This document shows, in pieces, positions 53,101-64,000 of a DNA stretch of 64,000 nucleotides. The position numbers were made by a program, and so were the translations under genes. Below the pieces are notes generated by a model. The model was not told the origin of the DNA. It did not search any database and saw only the letters and a list, made by a program, of their open reading frames with translations. The DNA is from Moringa oleifera (taxonomy: Eukaryota; Streptophyta; Magnoliopsida; Brassicales; Moringaceae). Location of the stretch: positions 195,001-259,000 of the forward strand of contig JAJFZO010000742.1 of the NCBI GenBank assembly GCA_021397835.1, read 5' to 3'. Numbering within the stretch: the first letter of the stretch is position 1; every line of letters begins with the position of its first letter.

Positions 53101-53655
53101 TAAGGTCTAGGGTGTACGATTTGTAGTCTATAATTTAGGGTCTTGGGTTTAGGGCTTAAGGTTTAAGGTCTAGGATTTTTGGTCTTAATCTTAAGTTTTA
53201 GGGTTCTAGGGTTTAGGGTAGGGTGTAAAGTCAAGGGTGTAGGGTTTATGGTCTAAGACCAAGGTTTAAGGTCCAAGGTTGAGGGTCTAAGATTCTATGG
53301 TCTAAGGTTTAAGAATTAGGGTCTAAGGTATAAAGTCTATGGCTTAGGAACTGTGATTTAGGGTTCGAAGTCTAGGGTTAGGTTTGTTGTTCAGATTCTA
53401 ACGTTTAGGGTCTATTATCTAGGATATATGACCTTAGGGTTTAAGATCTAGGGTTTTAGGTTTACGGTTCAGTGTCCAAAGTCGAAGGTCTAAAGTCTAA
53501 GTTCTAAGGTGTAAGATTTTAGGATCTACGGTTTTAGGGTCTAAGGGTTTTCGTTTTAGGTTTTAGTGTTTTAAGGTTTAGATTTTAAGGTTTAGGATAT
53601 ATTGTTTTAGGGTTTAAGATCGAGCATCTAGAGTTTTAGGTCTAAGATCGAAGGC
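50166..53655 (+). repeat. Degenerate interstitial telomere-like repeat, block 1
   Basis: About 3.5 kb built from TTTAGGG and close variants (TTTAAGG, TCTAGGG, TCTAAGG, TTTTAGGG), with few C bases on the + strand. Exact TTTAGGG occurs often but seldom as two or more perfect units in a row. The word matches the Arabidopsis-type plant telomere. The degeneration and the internal position show it is not an active chromosome end. No gene lies in it. Confidence 0.9.
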
Positions 53656-54427
53656 TTGAGGTACAGAGATGTTTCTCATCACTCAATGACTCCTTACAAA
53701 AGAGATATAGAGATGAAAGAGAGAACTCAAAGAATTTTTGTACGTATAACTAAAGTCGAAGTTCCCTTCTAAGTCTAAAGCATAAAATAAATACTAGTGC
53801 ATGGAACAACCATCCATGTATTAGGATTTTGAAAATCATTAAGTTTTTGCTCATAACTAAATCATTTAATGCATTTGTTTGACAAAAAAATGAAGTTAGA
53901 AAATCTTTCAAGGTGCATGCCAACTGTCCACCACTAAAGAAGCTTTTATGACCTCTTATTTAGAAAATCTTTCAAGGTGCATGCCAACTATCCTTCGCAT
54001 AATAACCATTCTTGTGTCAACAAGTAATTTTCATTTAAAACCTTTTTATTAAAAAAAAAAACTTGATTTATTATGTAACAAAAGTTATAAACTCTTAAAC
54101 TTGTCACATCTTCATTGTCTCTTTACTGGATTACCTTTCATTCACAATGAATTTGACTTAATCAATCTCAAATATTGATAAACTTCAAACTTTAATTTGA
54201 TTACAATTCAAATTTGAATTTTTTGAATTCATAATAAGTTGATGTTGCTTGATATTTAATTTGAAAGTACATTAATAAATCAAATCGCATCATATTTTGT
54301 AGTATAGTTTGGTGCAATTTATATTGTTTAGGTCAAATTGCATAGTTTGAAGTAATCAACAAATTACATCAATGATTTGGTGTGCCAAAAATATATAAAC
54401 CAACCAAACTACATCGCGGACAACCAT
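53656..54427. other. Non-telomeric interruption within the telomere-like DNA
   Basis: About 770 bp of ordinary AT-rich sequence splitting the telomere-like DNA. It contains an almost perfect 31-bp direct repeat (53,898-53,928 and 53,964-53,994, GAAAATCTTTCAAGGTGCAT...). No ORF, terminal repeat or target duplication was found. It may be a transposon remnant or original subtelomeric DNA. Confidence 0.75.
53898..53994. repeat. 31-bp direct repeat with 35-bp spacer
   Basis: Bases 53,898-53,928 recur at 53,964-53,994 with one visible difference (AACTGTCC and AACTATCC at the ends). Confidence 0.85.
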
Positions 54428-56528
54428 AGTTTTAGGGTCGAAGGTGTAGAATCTAGAGCTAGAGTTTAAGGTTAGGTCTAGGATTAAGATTTTAAAGTTT
54501 TAGGGTTTTAGGTTTTACAAATTTAGGGTTAGGGTTCGTAATCTAAGGGGTAAGGTTTTAAGATATTAGGCTTAGAGTAGGGTTTTTGGGTATTAGTCTA
54601 GAGTTTATAATCTAGGGGATTAGGGTTTAGGGTTTAGTATAAGGTTTTATGGTTAAGGTTAGGGTTTATGGTTTAGACCATAGGGTTTAGTATCAAGGAT
54701 TTGAGGTCGAGGATCTAGGGTCTAGGGTCTAGGTATACGGTCTATGGTTTGTGGTCTAGTGTCTAGTGTCTAGGGGGTCAAAGGACTAGGTCTTAGGTTT
54801 GTGATTTATGTGTCTAGGGTTTAGAGATTAGGAATTAAGGTTTAAGGTTTCAAAATTAGGGTTTAGGGCCCAAGGTATATGGTTGAGGAATTAGGGTTTA
54901 AGGTCCAAGGTTTAGGGTATAGTGTATAGGGTTCAAAGTTTAGGATTTAGGGTTTAGAGTCTAGGTTTTAAGGTTTTAGAGTTTTAGGATCTATGATTTT
55001 CAAGTCTAAGGTAGGTTTTAGGGTCTAAGGTTTTGGGGTTTTAAGGGTTTCAATGTTTTAGGATTTAGGTTTATGGTCTAAGGTTCAGCATTCTACGATT
55101 GAGGGCTTAGGGTCTAGGTTTAATATTTAATGTCTAAAGTGTTGGAAGCCATGGTCTCTTGGGTCTATAGTCTAGATTTTAGGATTTAAGGTTTAAAGGT
55201 CTAGGATCTCTAGTTTAGTATGTAAGGTTTAAGGGGTTAACGGTCTAGGATCGAGGGTTTAAGGCTTAGGGTCTAAGGTCTAAGGTATATGGCTTACAAT
55301 CTAGGATCAAAGGTGTAGGGTCTAGAATTTTAGGTTTAACTTTTACATTTTATAGTTTTAGTATTTTTGAATAGGATGTAAGGTCAATGGTCTAAGGTGT
55401 AAGGTTTAAGGTCCAAAGTTTTAAGGTTTAGGGTTTAAAATTAAGGGTATAAGGTTCAAGATCTTAGAGTTTAGGGGTTACAGTTAGGGTTTAAGGTTTA
55501 ATGTTTAAAGTGTAGGGTTTTAGGGGTTTGAATTAAAGGTTCAGGGTTTAAGGGTTAAAATTTAGAGTTAAGGTGTTAAGGTACAGAGTCTAATGTTTAA
55601 GGTTTACAGGTTAGGTATTTTTACGAGGTAGATTTAGGATTTAAGGCTCAAATCTTTAGGTTTAGGGGCTAGGGTCCAGGGTTTAGAACTTAAGATTTTT
55701 GGGTTTGGATTTATGGTTTATGTTTTAGAATTTAAGGTTTAAGATTTAGGTTAAAGGCTTAAAGTTTTGCTGTTCTAGTTTAGGATTTAATTTTTTAAAG
55801 TTAGGATTTAGGGTTTAAGGTTAGTTTTGGGGTTATGGTTTGGTATTTAATTTCTCAAATCAGGGTTTTAGGGGTTTGAATTGAAGGTTTAGGGTTTAAG
55901 AGTTAGAGTTTAGAATTAAGGTGTTAAGGTACAAAGTCTAATGTTTAAGGTTTACAGGTTAGGTATTTTTAGGGGGAGATTTAAGATTTAAGGCTCAAAT
56001 CTTTGGGATTACGAGCTAGGATCTACGGTTTAGAACTTAGAATTTTTGGGTTTGGATTTAGGGTTTACGTTTTAGAATTTAGGGCTTAAAGTTTTGGGGT
56101 TCTAGTTTAGGATTTAATTTTTCAGAGTTAGGGTTTAGGGGTTTATTAAGGTTAGTTTTGGGGTTATTGTTTAGCATTTAATTTGTTAAAGTTAGGGTTT
56201 AGGGGTTAAACTTTAAGGTTTTCAGTTCAAGATTGATGGTTTAGGGTTAAAATTTAGAGTTTTGGGTTCAAAGTTAAGGGTTTAAGGGTTATGGTTTTGG
56301 GTTTCAGATTTAGAGTTTAGGATTTAGGGTTTAAGTGTTTATTGAGTTTAGGGTTTAGGGTTTAAGATTCATAGTTTTATGATTTAGGATTTAAGATTTA
56401 AGGTCTATCGGTTTAGAGCTTTGGCTTTAAGGTTTATAACTTTAAGGTTTTAGAGTTTAAGGTTTATGGGTTATGGTTTAGCAATTTAAGGTTTAGAGTT
56501 TTAAGTTTTAGATTTTTGTGTTAAGGGT
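54428..56528 (+). repeat. Degenerate interstitial telomere-like repeat, block 2
   Basis: About 2.1 kb of the same TTTAGGG-type words and the same strand orientation as block 1. Includes a roughly 348-bp tandem duplication at 55,515-56,205. It ends at ATAATGCCG near 56,530, where unrelated DNA begins. Confidence 0.9.
55515..56205. repeat. About 348-bp tandem duplication inside the telomere-like block
   Basis: The stretch starting GGGTTTTAGGGGTTTGAATT at 55,515 recurs at 55,863. Shared irregular words follow in the same order in both: GTGTTAAGGTACA, GTCTAATGTTTAAGG, TTTACAGGTTAGGTATTTTT, AAGGCTCAAATCTTT, TTTTTGGGTTTGGATTTA and TTAGTTTTGGGGTTAT. Since these words are not the telomere motif, the match shows a segmental duplication later than the telomere-like degeneration. 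Confidence 0.85.
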
Positions 56529-56730
56529 TTATAATGCCGTATTTTGAAGGAACGGTATTAAGAATGAAAATGATGTAACGTTGCTGAAAAATTTGTTTAA
56601 AGAGTATAAACACAAGTGTGAATAGATTTGAATCAAAATAGGGAATAAAAAGATCACTACCAAGTTCAATACCAAAGAAATAAAGAAAATCACCATTTTA
56701 AGGACAATAAATAAGTGTTCAAAAGCCTCA
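56529..56730. other. AT-rich linker
   Basis: Unique AT-rich sequence between telomere-like block 2 and the simple repeat. Nothing recognised. Confidence 0.6.
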
Positions 56731-57155
56731 CAACTCCTTACTGCAATTGCTACATTTACAACTATAGCTATGACTATTGCATTTAAGCCTTGCTAATACT
56801 ACTATTGCTACATAATTGTTACTCAACCTACACTATTGCTACTATCTGAATTATTGCTATTATTACTCCATTTAAACTACTGCTACTACTACTTTTTCTA
56901 GACTATTACTACAACAATTGTTACTGCTACAACTACTATTGTTATTGCTAGTAATACTATTATTGCTATTACCACTATTACTCTACCTAAACTATTATCA
57001 TGCGTACTACTATTGTAACTTCTTCTAAATTACTATTGTTGTTATATTTAAACTATTATTACTATTTTCTCTACTCCTGCTGTAACTAGTTTTAAATTAT
57101 TGCTATTACAAGTTTTATTACTATTACTACTCCATCTAAACTATTGCTACTACTA
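56731..57155. repeat. Degenerate ACT/ATTG-rich simple repeat
   Basis: About 425 bp of varied CTACTATTG, ATTGCTACTAC and TTACTACT words. CTA(A)ACTATT and ACTCC(A)TTTAAACTA phrases recur at irregular spacing of some 40-90 bp, suggesting an old microsatellite or minisatellite with higher-order structure. No gene. Confidence 0.75.
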
Positions 57156-57159
57156 TTCC

Positions 57160-60100
57160 TCCATTGCTTATGGACAAGGCGACGCGACACTCATAGCACA
57201 CTTGTTTAGCACACGATAAAGGGACATAGCGATGAGGAGCCAGCTCACGTGAGGCGCTCTTGACTTGGCTAGTGCGTCTGTGCTATCACACGTAAGGCCT
57301 TACGCCTATACCATGCTTGTTATAGGTAGTCATGGCTTTTCGTGCCCACAGACAAGGTGACGTGACACTCATTGCACATTTAGGCACATAATTGAAGGAC
57401 GTAATGCTGAGGGACTAGCATGCGTAAGGCGACCTTAGCTTGGCTGGCATACCTTGTGCGATTGTAACACTAGGACTTGCGCTCATGCCTTGCAGATTAG
57501 GCTTAACCATGGTTTGCCTTCTGTCCCCATGGACCAGGCAATGCGGTGCTCTTGGAGTGCTTGTTGGGTACATGTTTGAGGGACGAGCGACGAGGTACAG
57601 GATCACCTAGGGCACCCTTGGCTTGGGTAGCACGACATGTGTAATAAGATGGTGGGCCTTGTGCCCATGCCATGCTTATTAAAAGGAGCCATGGCTTGCC
57701 TCTTGTGTCCATGGACCAGGCAACACGATATTTGTGGCTCGCTTTTTGGGAACACGATTGAGGGATGCATCGATGAAGGCTTGGCTCGTATAGGTCACAT
57801 TGTTTTGGTTGGTACGCTTGTGCAACCACATGTTGGACCTTGTGGCCATGTCATGCCTATCAATGGCAATCGTGGCTTACTTTTATTGCTTATGCACTAA
57901 GTGACATAATGCTTATTACATGCTTGTTAACCACATGATTGACGGACATAACAATGAAAGGCAGGCTTGTTGGGCACATGGTGTTGGCTTGCACTCTAAT
58001 ATGTTGGGCCTTGCACCCATGCTATGCCTTTAAGGATACTTGTGGCTTGCCTCTTATGACTATCGATAGGTGACTCAATGCTGATGGCATGCCTATTGGG
58101 CACATGATTAAAAGATGTAGTGACGAGTGGCTGGCTCGCATGCGGTAGCCATGGCTTGTTGACTGTTCTTAAGGTTAAGATGACGTGATGCTCGTGGCAT
58201 GCTCGATGGGGAAATGATCGAAGGATTTAGCAAAAAAGGGTTAGATCGCATATAACACCCTTGGCTTTATTAGTAAGCCTTGTGTGGCCACATGCTGGGC
58301 TTGATGCCCATGTCGCATTGATTAGGGGCAGTATGACTTGCCTTTCGTACCCATGACGTAGGGGACGTGGTGCTTGTGGCACACTCACAAGGCATTAAAT
58401 TTAGGGACATAGTGGCAAGTAGTTGGCTCGTATGCCGCGCCATTAGCTTGCTGGCACGCCCTATGTGGCTGCACATTCGGCATTGCACCATGCCAAGCCT
58501 AATGGGGGTAGCTACGCCTTTTTACCCATGCCCATGGACCAAGTGACGCGACTCTCGTGGCACGATCATTAGGCACATGATTGAGGCACATAGCAACTAG
58601 GGGCTACCTTAGGAGGCATAGGATTAAGGACGTAACGATGAGGGACTAGCTCTCGTAGGGAGCCCTAACCTTGGCTAGCGGCCCCTTTACGATGACACGA
58701 TAGGCTTTACTCCCTTGTCATGCTTATTGAAGGCCACTGTAGCTTACCTTTTATGCCTATGGTCAACATGGCATTACCTTCCTGGCACACTCGCTAGGCA
58801 CACGATCGAGTGACGTAGCCATCAATTGTTGGCTCTCGTGGGATGCCCTTGACTTAGCATGTCCACCTTATGGGATTGCATGCTGGGCCTTGTGCGCATA
58901 CTATGCTTGCTAGGGACAATCATGGCTTTCCTTTAGGGCCCATGGCTTGGCGATGCGATTCGCATGGCATGCTTGTTGGTCACACAATCGAGGGACGTAG
59001 TAACTGGGGCTAGCTTACTTGGGGCGCTTTTGGCTTGGTTGGCATACCAAGTGTGATAACACTTTAGGTGTTGTGCCTATGTCAAGCCTACTAGGGGTAG
59101 CCATGGCTTGCCTCTAGTGCTTATGGTATATGTAATATGGCACACATGGCACTTTTGCTAGGCACATGATAGAAGGATATAGCGATGATGGGTTAGCTCA
59201 CGTGAGGTGCCCCTAGCTTAGTTGGCATGCCTTGTGCAGCCGCACACTGGGCTTACGCCCATGTCATGTTTGCTTAAAGTAGTCTGGCTTGCCTCCAGTG
59301 CTAATTGTCTAGGCGATGCAATGCATGTGGCACGCTTATTGGGCACATGATTGAGGAATGCTCCGACCAAGGGTTCGCTAGCATGGGGTACCTTTGGCTT
59401 AGCTAGCACACTCTGTGCAAACCCATTATGGGACTTATGCCCATATTGTGCATGTTAAGGGCATCGTGGCTTGCTTATCATGCCCTTGGTCCAAGTGATA
59501 AGGAGCTCGTCGCACGCTCGTTGGGCACATAATAGAGCGATGTAATGACAAGGGTTTGGCTTGCATAGGGTGCCATAGGTTTAGCGAGCGTGCCCTTCAT
59601 GACAACATGTTAGGCATTGCACTAATGCCTCGCTCCCTAAAGGTAGCCATGGCTTAACTCCCGTGCCTAAAGTCCAGGCAACTTGGCACTCTTGGTACGC
59701 TTGTTAAACAAATGATCCAGGGATATAGTTACGATGGGCTTGGTAGCGTGGGTCACCTTTCCTTAGGTTGGCATGCCCTATAGGCCTTACGCCCATGTCA
59801 TACTAGTTAGGGGCAAATGTAGCTTGCTTCCTAGGCTCATAGTCAACATGACTTGATGCTCGTGGCATACTAGCTGGGCAGACGATTGAGGGACGTAATG
59901 ACGAGGGGTTGGCTCACGTTGGGCGGCCTTAACTTGGCTGGCATGCCTTGTGCATCCGCACGTTGGGCCTTGCGCCTATGCCATGCTTATAGGAGATAGT
60001 TGTGGCTTACCTTTCGTACGTATTAACAAGGCTATGCGACGTTTTTGGCACGCTCGTTGGGTACATAATCAAAGGACGTAACAACGAAGAGCTAACACCT

Positions 60101-61240
60101 ATGAAATGCCCTTAGCTTCTCTAATGTGCCTTGTGCAACCATGTGCTAGGCCTTGCACCTGTGATATGCCTATTAGGCACAGTTATTCCTTGTCTCTCAT
60201 TCCCACAATCTAGGCGACATGTTCCTCGCGGGATACTCGTTGAGCACGCGATCAAGGGAAATAGTGATAAGCGACTGGTTTGCTTGAGGCGCCCTTAGCT
60301 TGGCTGGAATGCCTTGTGCGGCCACATGTTGTGCCTTACACCTATGTTGTGCCTTACACCTATGTTGTGCCTATTGAGAGCAGTCATGGCTTACCTCCCA
60401 TGCCCATGGTCTAGTCGACTTAATGCTCGTGGCACATTTGTTGGGCACACCATCAAGCGACATAATGATGAGGGGTTGGCTTGGGTGGGGCTCCCTTGGC
60501 TTAGATGGCACACCTTGTGAGGTTACATTTTAGGCCTTATGCCCATGTCATTCCTCTTAAGGGTAGTCATGGCTTGGCTCTCATACCCATGGTTAAGGCG
60601 ACGCGATGCTTGGCACCCTCTCTAGGTAACGATCGAAGGTTATAGCGTCAAGGAGTTGGCTCACGTAGGGTGCCCTTGCCTTAGCTTGGCTAGCCCTATT
60701 TAACAACTCATTAGGCCTTGCACCCATGTCTTGCCTACATGGGGTAACCATTGCTTGCCTTCGGTGCCCATAGTCTAGATGAGCAATGCACTGCCTGCTG
60801 GGGCCAATCGTGGCTTATAAAGGGACATAGTGATAAAGGGCTTGCTCGTTTGAGGTGCCTTTTGATTGGCTAGCGCGCCATGCACTTATGCTAAGCCTAC
60901 TAAAGGGAGTTATAACTTGCCTCTAGTGCCTATGGACTAGGCGACATGATGCTCGTGGCACAGTTATTGGGCTAACGATCATGGGATGTAACGATGAAAT
61001 GCAAGCTTGCATGAGGCACCATTAGCTTGGTTGATGTACCCTGTGTAGCCATAGGCCTTACACCTATATGGTGCATGTTGGTGGCCATTATGGGGCATCC
61101 TTGGCTTACTGGCATGCTCGCTTGGCACATTATCGAGGGAAAGTGATTAAGGTTTGGCTCGCCTAAAGCGCCCATAGCTTAGCTAGCGCACCTTGTGGGC
61201 TCGCACATTAGGCCTTCTGCCCATGCATAGCTGTTGGGGG
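57160..61240. repeat. Satellite sub-type 1
   Basis: Here the core after ACGATCGAGGGA is mostly CGTAGCGACGAGGGG with variants (GGACGTAGTAAC, GGACGTAATGACGAGGGG, GGACATAGCGATGA), and the later phrase is typically GGCCTTGCGCCCATG. Confidence 0.65.
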
Positions 61241-64000
61241 CAGTCGTGGCTATCCCGTGCCCATTGAGCACACGATCTAAGGGCAGTAACGAAGGTCTAG
61301 CTTGTGTAAGGTGCCCTTACCTTGGCTAATATGCCTTGTCTAACAGCACACTAGGCCTTTCATCCATGTTGTGCTTACTGAAGGCAATCAAGGCTTGCTT
61401 CCCTTGCCCATGGTTTAGGCAGCGCAGCGATTATGGCATCACCGGTTGACACACAATCAAGGGATAACGATAAGGGTCTGGCTCACGTAAGGTGCCTTTG
61501 GCTTGGCTAGCGTGGAACTCTTGTGGTACCTTCACTGGGCACACGCTCGAGGGACAACACGAGAGTCTGGCTCGCATTGGGCACCCTTAGCTTAGCTGGC
61601 ACGCTCAGTGCAATCTCACATTAAGCCGTCCGCCAATGCTTCAAGCGACATGATGTTCATGGTGCACTTGCTGGGCACACGATCTAACGACAGCGACAAG
61701 GGTCTGGCTTTCATAGGGCACTCTTGGCTTGGCTAACATGCCTTGTGTGGCCACATGATGGGTTTTTCGTCCATGTCTTGCCTATTAGGGGTAGCCAATG
61801 CTCACCTCGTGCCCATGCCGTGCCTACACATTTTACGAATAACGATGAGGGTTTAACTCGTGTGGGTAACTTTGGCTTAGTTGATGTGCCTTGTAAGGCT
61901 GCACATTTGGCCTTTAGCCCATGTCGAGCTTGTAAGGGATAGCAGTGGCTTGCCTCCCATGCCCATGATCCATGCATTATAGCACACGTTGTACACTCGT
62001 TAAGCCAATGATCAAGGGCCAACGACAAGGGTTTGTCTCGCGTAGGGCACTTTTAGCTGGGCTGGCATGCTCAATGTAGCTGCACTTTGAGCTTTTCGCC
62101 CATGTCGTGATGACTAAGGGCAATTATAGCTCGCCCTTCGTGGCTATAGTCTAGGAGACGTAACTTTCGTAGCACACTCGTTGGGCACAAGATGTAGGGA
62201 CAGTGATGAAGGCTGGCCTAGGTAAGGTGCCTTTGGCTTAGTTAGCGTGCCCTATGGGCCACACGTTAAGTCTTTCGCCTGTGTTATGCCTTCTTGAAGC
62301 AATAATGGCTCGCTTCCCTTGGCAATGGTCTAGGCGATGTGATGCTTGTGGCATGCTTAGTTAACAAATGATCGAGGGACAGCAACAAGGGTCTCACTTA
62401 CGTGAGGCGCATTTGGCTTGGCTAACATGCCCTGTGTGATTGTACTACTGGCTTTTTACCCAAGCCATGCCTATTAGGGGTAGACATGGCTCGCCTTTGG
62501 GTGCCCATGGTCCTAGTGACATGACAATCATGGCTTGCTTATTGGGCATATGGTTTAGGGACAGAGACGTGGGTCAGGCTAGTGTAAGGTGCCTTTGGCT
62601 TGGCTAGAGTGCCTTATGTGGTTACATGCTAGGCTTTTCACTCATACTAAGCTTACCAAGGGCAGCAGTGGCTTACCTCCTATACCCACAGTCTAAGCAA
62701 TGTGGCCATCGTGGGACGCTTACTAGGCAAACGATCGAGGGAAACGACAAGGGTCTGGCTCGCGTAGGGTGCCTTCGGCTTGGCTAGCGCACCCTGTGCG
62801 GTTACATGCTGGGTCTTCTACCAACGCCATTCCTGTTAGGGGCCGCCTTGGCTCACCTTCCATCCCTATGGCCCATGCGACATGGCCCTCATGGCACGCT
62901 CGTTGGGCTCACTATCGAGGAATGCTGACGAGGGTTTAGCTCAGGTGTAATGCCCTTGGCTTGGCTGGGCTCCTTGTGCACCTGAACGCTCGGCCATCTG
63001 CCCATGTCATGGTTGCTAGGGGCAGCCATGGCTCATCTCATAGCCATGGTCCATGTGACATGGCACTCGTCGCATGCTTGCTTGGAATATTACCGAAGGA
63101 CAACGACGAGGATCTAGCTTGCGTGAAGCACCTTTGGATTAGCTAGCGCGCCTTATGCAGTCGCACGTTAGGGGCAGTTGTGGCTCACCCCCCTTGCCCA
63201 TTATCTAGGCGACACTACGCTCATGGGACGCTCATTTGGCTAGTGCTCCCTATATGGCCGCACACTAGGCCTTTTACCCATGAGTGCCTGTTGAGGGCAA
63301 CCATGGCTCGCCTTCCGTGCCCATGGCCTAGGCGATATGGCCCTCGTGGCATGTTCTCTGGGCACATGAATGAGGAATAGCGATGAGTGTTTAGCTCACA
63401 TAAGGTGCCCTTACCTTGGTTGGCACACCTTATGCAGTTGCATAGTAGGCCTTCTGGCCATGTTGTGCTTGCTGGGGGCAGCCGAGGTTTGCCTTTTGTA
63501 CCAATGCTCCATGCATCGCGATGCATGTGGCACGCTCACTGGGCACATGATCGAGGGACAACGACGAAGGTTTTGCTCGTGCGAGGCGCCAAGCTAGTGT
63601 GATCACACACTATGCCTTTCGATCATGCCACCCTAGCTAGTGGTAATTGAGGCTCGCCTCCCGTGCCCATGGTCTAAGTGACGCGACGCTCATGGCACAT
63701 TTACTACGCACACGATTTAGGGACAACAACAAGGGTTTGGCTTGCATAAGGCGCCCTTGGCTTGGCTAGCACCCCATGAACGGCCACATGCTAGGTCTTC
63801 CGCCCATACTATACCTGCTAGTAGCAGTCGTGGCTTGCCTCCTATGTCAATGGTCTTAGAAACAGGGCACTCGCGGCACACTTGCTAGGCTCACAATCGA
63901 TGGATAGTAATAAGGGTCTGGCTACAGTGAGGCACCCTTGGTTGGCGTGCCCGATGCTGTCGCATGCGAAGCCTTTTGCTCATATCGAGCCTATAAATTT
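61241..64000. repeat. Satellite sub-type 2
   Basis: Here the core is mostly GAGGGACAACGACGAGGGTC or GGGACAGCGACAAGGGTC, a few bases shorter than sub-type 1, and the later phrase shifts to GGCTTTTCGCCCATG or GGTCTTCCGCCCATG. The change-over is near 61.1-61.3 kb. Confidence 0.6.

Larger units (their letters stand above)
57160..64000. repeat. GC-rich satellite array, period about 180 bp, continuing past the right edge
   Basis: Repeated phrases such as GCCCATGG(A/T)C(C/T)AGGCGAC, GGCACGCTCGTTGGGCAC, ACGATCGAGGGAC, TTGGCTTGGCTAGC and GGCTTGCCTC recur at close to 180-bp spacing (for example GGACAAGGCGACGCGACACT at about 57,171, then similar at about 57,351, 57,530 and 57,712). That implies roughly 37-40 units in the window. 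Units differ strongly, many differences being CG against TG or CA. The composition contrasts sharply with the AT-rich neighbours. Because 180 is divisible by three, chance open frames of 60-108 codons arise; none is supported as a gene. Confidence 0.9.

Noticed and set aside
50166..56528. Active chromosome end
   Set aside because: The repeat is degenerate, is interrupted by unique DNA, and is followed by more than 7 kb of other sequence.
57415..63602. Many open frames of 60-108 codons in the GC-rich array as a protein family
   Set aside because: A period near 180 bp (a multiple of three) and low stop density in GC-rich DNA create them on both strands; no frame is kept across units.
57160..64000. 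CRISPR array
   Set aside because: There is no alternation of identical short repeats and unique spacers. The whole unit repeats, and the genome is a plant nucleus.

Overview
The window is nuclear DNA of a flowering plant, most likely a eudicot. Four things support this: a large decayed plastid DNA insertion (NUPT), degenerate TTTAGGG-type telomere-like repeats, plant transposon and plant gene relics, and a nucleosome-sized satellite. I see no convincingly functional protein-coding gene. This is a mosaic of insertions, pseudogenes and tandem repeats. The species cannot be named from what I see.

Region 1 (1 to about 22,677): a NUPT that continues past the left edge. It runs, in inverted plastid orientation, trnE-trnY-trnD-psbM-petN-trnC-rpoB-rpoC1-rpoC2/atpA-trnR-trnG-trnS-psbI-psbK-trnQ-rps16-trnK(5' exon)-matK(5' part). 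Gene order is canonical except for one internal deletion at about 14,131. It removed the rest of rpoC2, rps2, atpI, atpH, atpF and the start of atpA, and it joins rpoC2 to atpA in frame. The long genes carry many stops and frameshifts, several of them clear C-to-T or G-to-A changes. The short genes psbM, petN and psbK, and the spliced rps16 frame, remain open.

Region 2 (about 22,678 to 34,764): AT-rich nuclear DNA. It holds a decayed DUF1985-type transposon gene (about 24,183-26,837), about 1.9 kb of very T-rich low-complexity DNA, an hAT-like MITE (33,529-33,958) with a recognisable 8-bp target duplication, and two broken exons of an AP2/WRINKLED1-like transcription factor (34,063-34,488).

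Region 3 (34,765 to about 50,165): a tandem array of four complete units of about 3.5 kb plus one truncated unit. Each unit carries the last exon of a plant beta-carbonic anhydrase, and the complete units also carry an upstream exon. All copies share the same one-base frameshift, so the gene seems to have died before it was amplified.

Region 4 (about 50,166-56,528): two blocks of degenerate telomere-like repeat with the G-rich strand on +. They are separated by about 770 bp of ordinary AT-rich DNA. A 348-bp duplication lies in the second block.

Region 5 (56,529-64,000): a short linker, a degenerate ACT/ATTG-rich simple repeat, then a GC-rich satellite with a period near 180 bp running off the right edge. 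The satellite has two sequence sub-types that change over at about 61.2 kb.

The most interesting readings concern genome dynamics: a possible healed break where the carbonic anhydrase array meets telomere-like DNA, amplification of an already dead gene, and a plastid-derived in-frame gene fusion.
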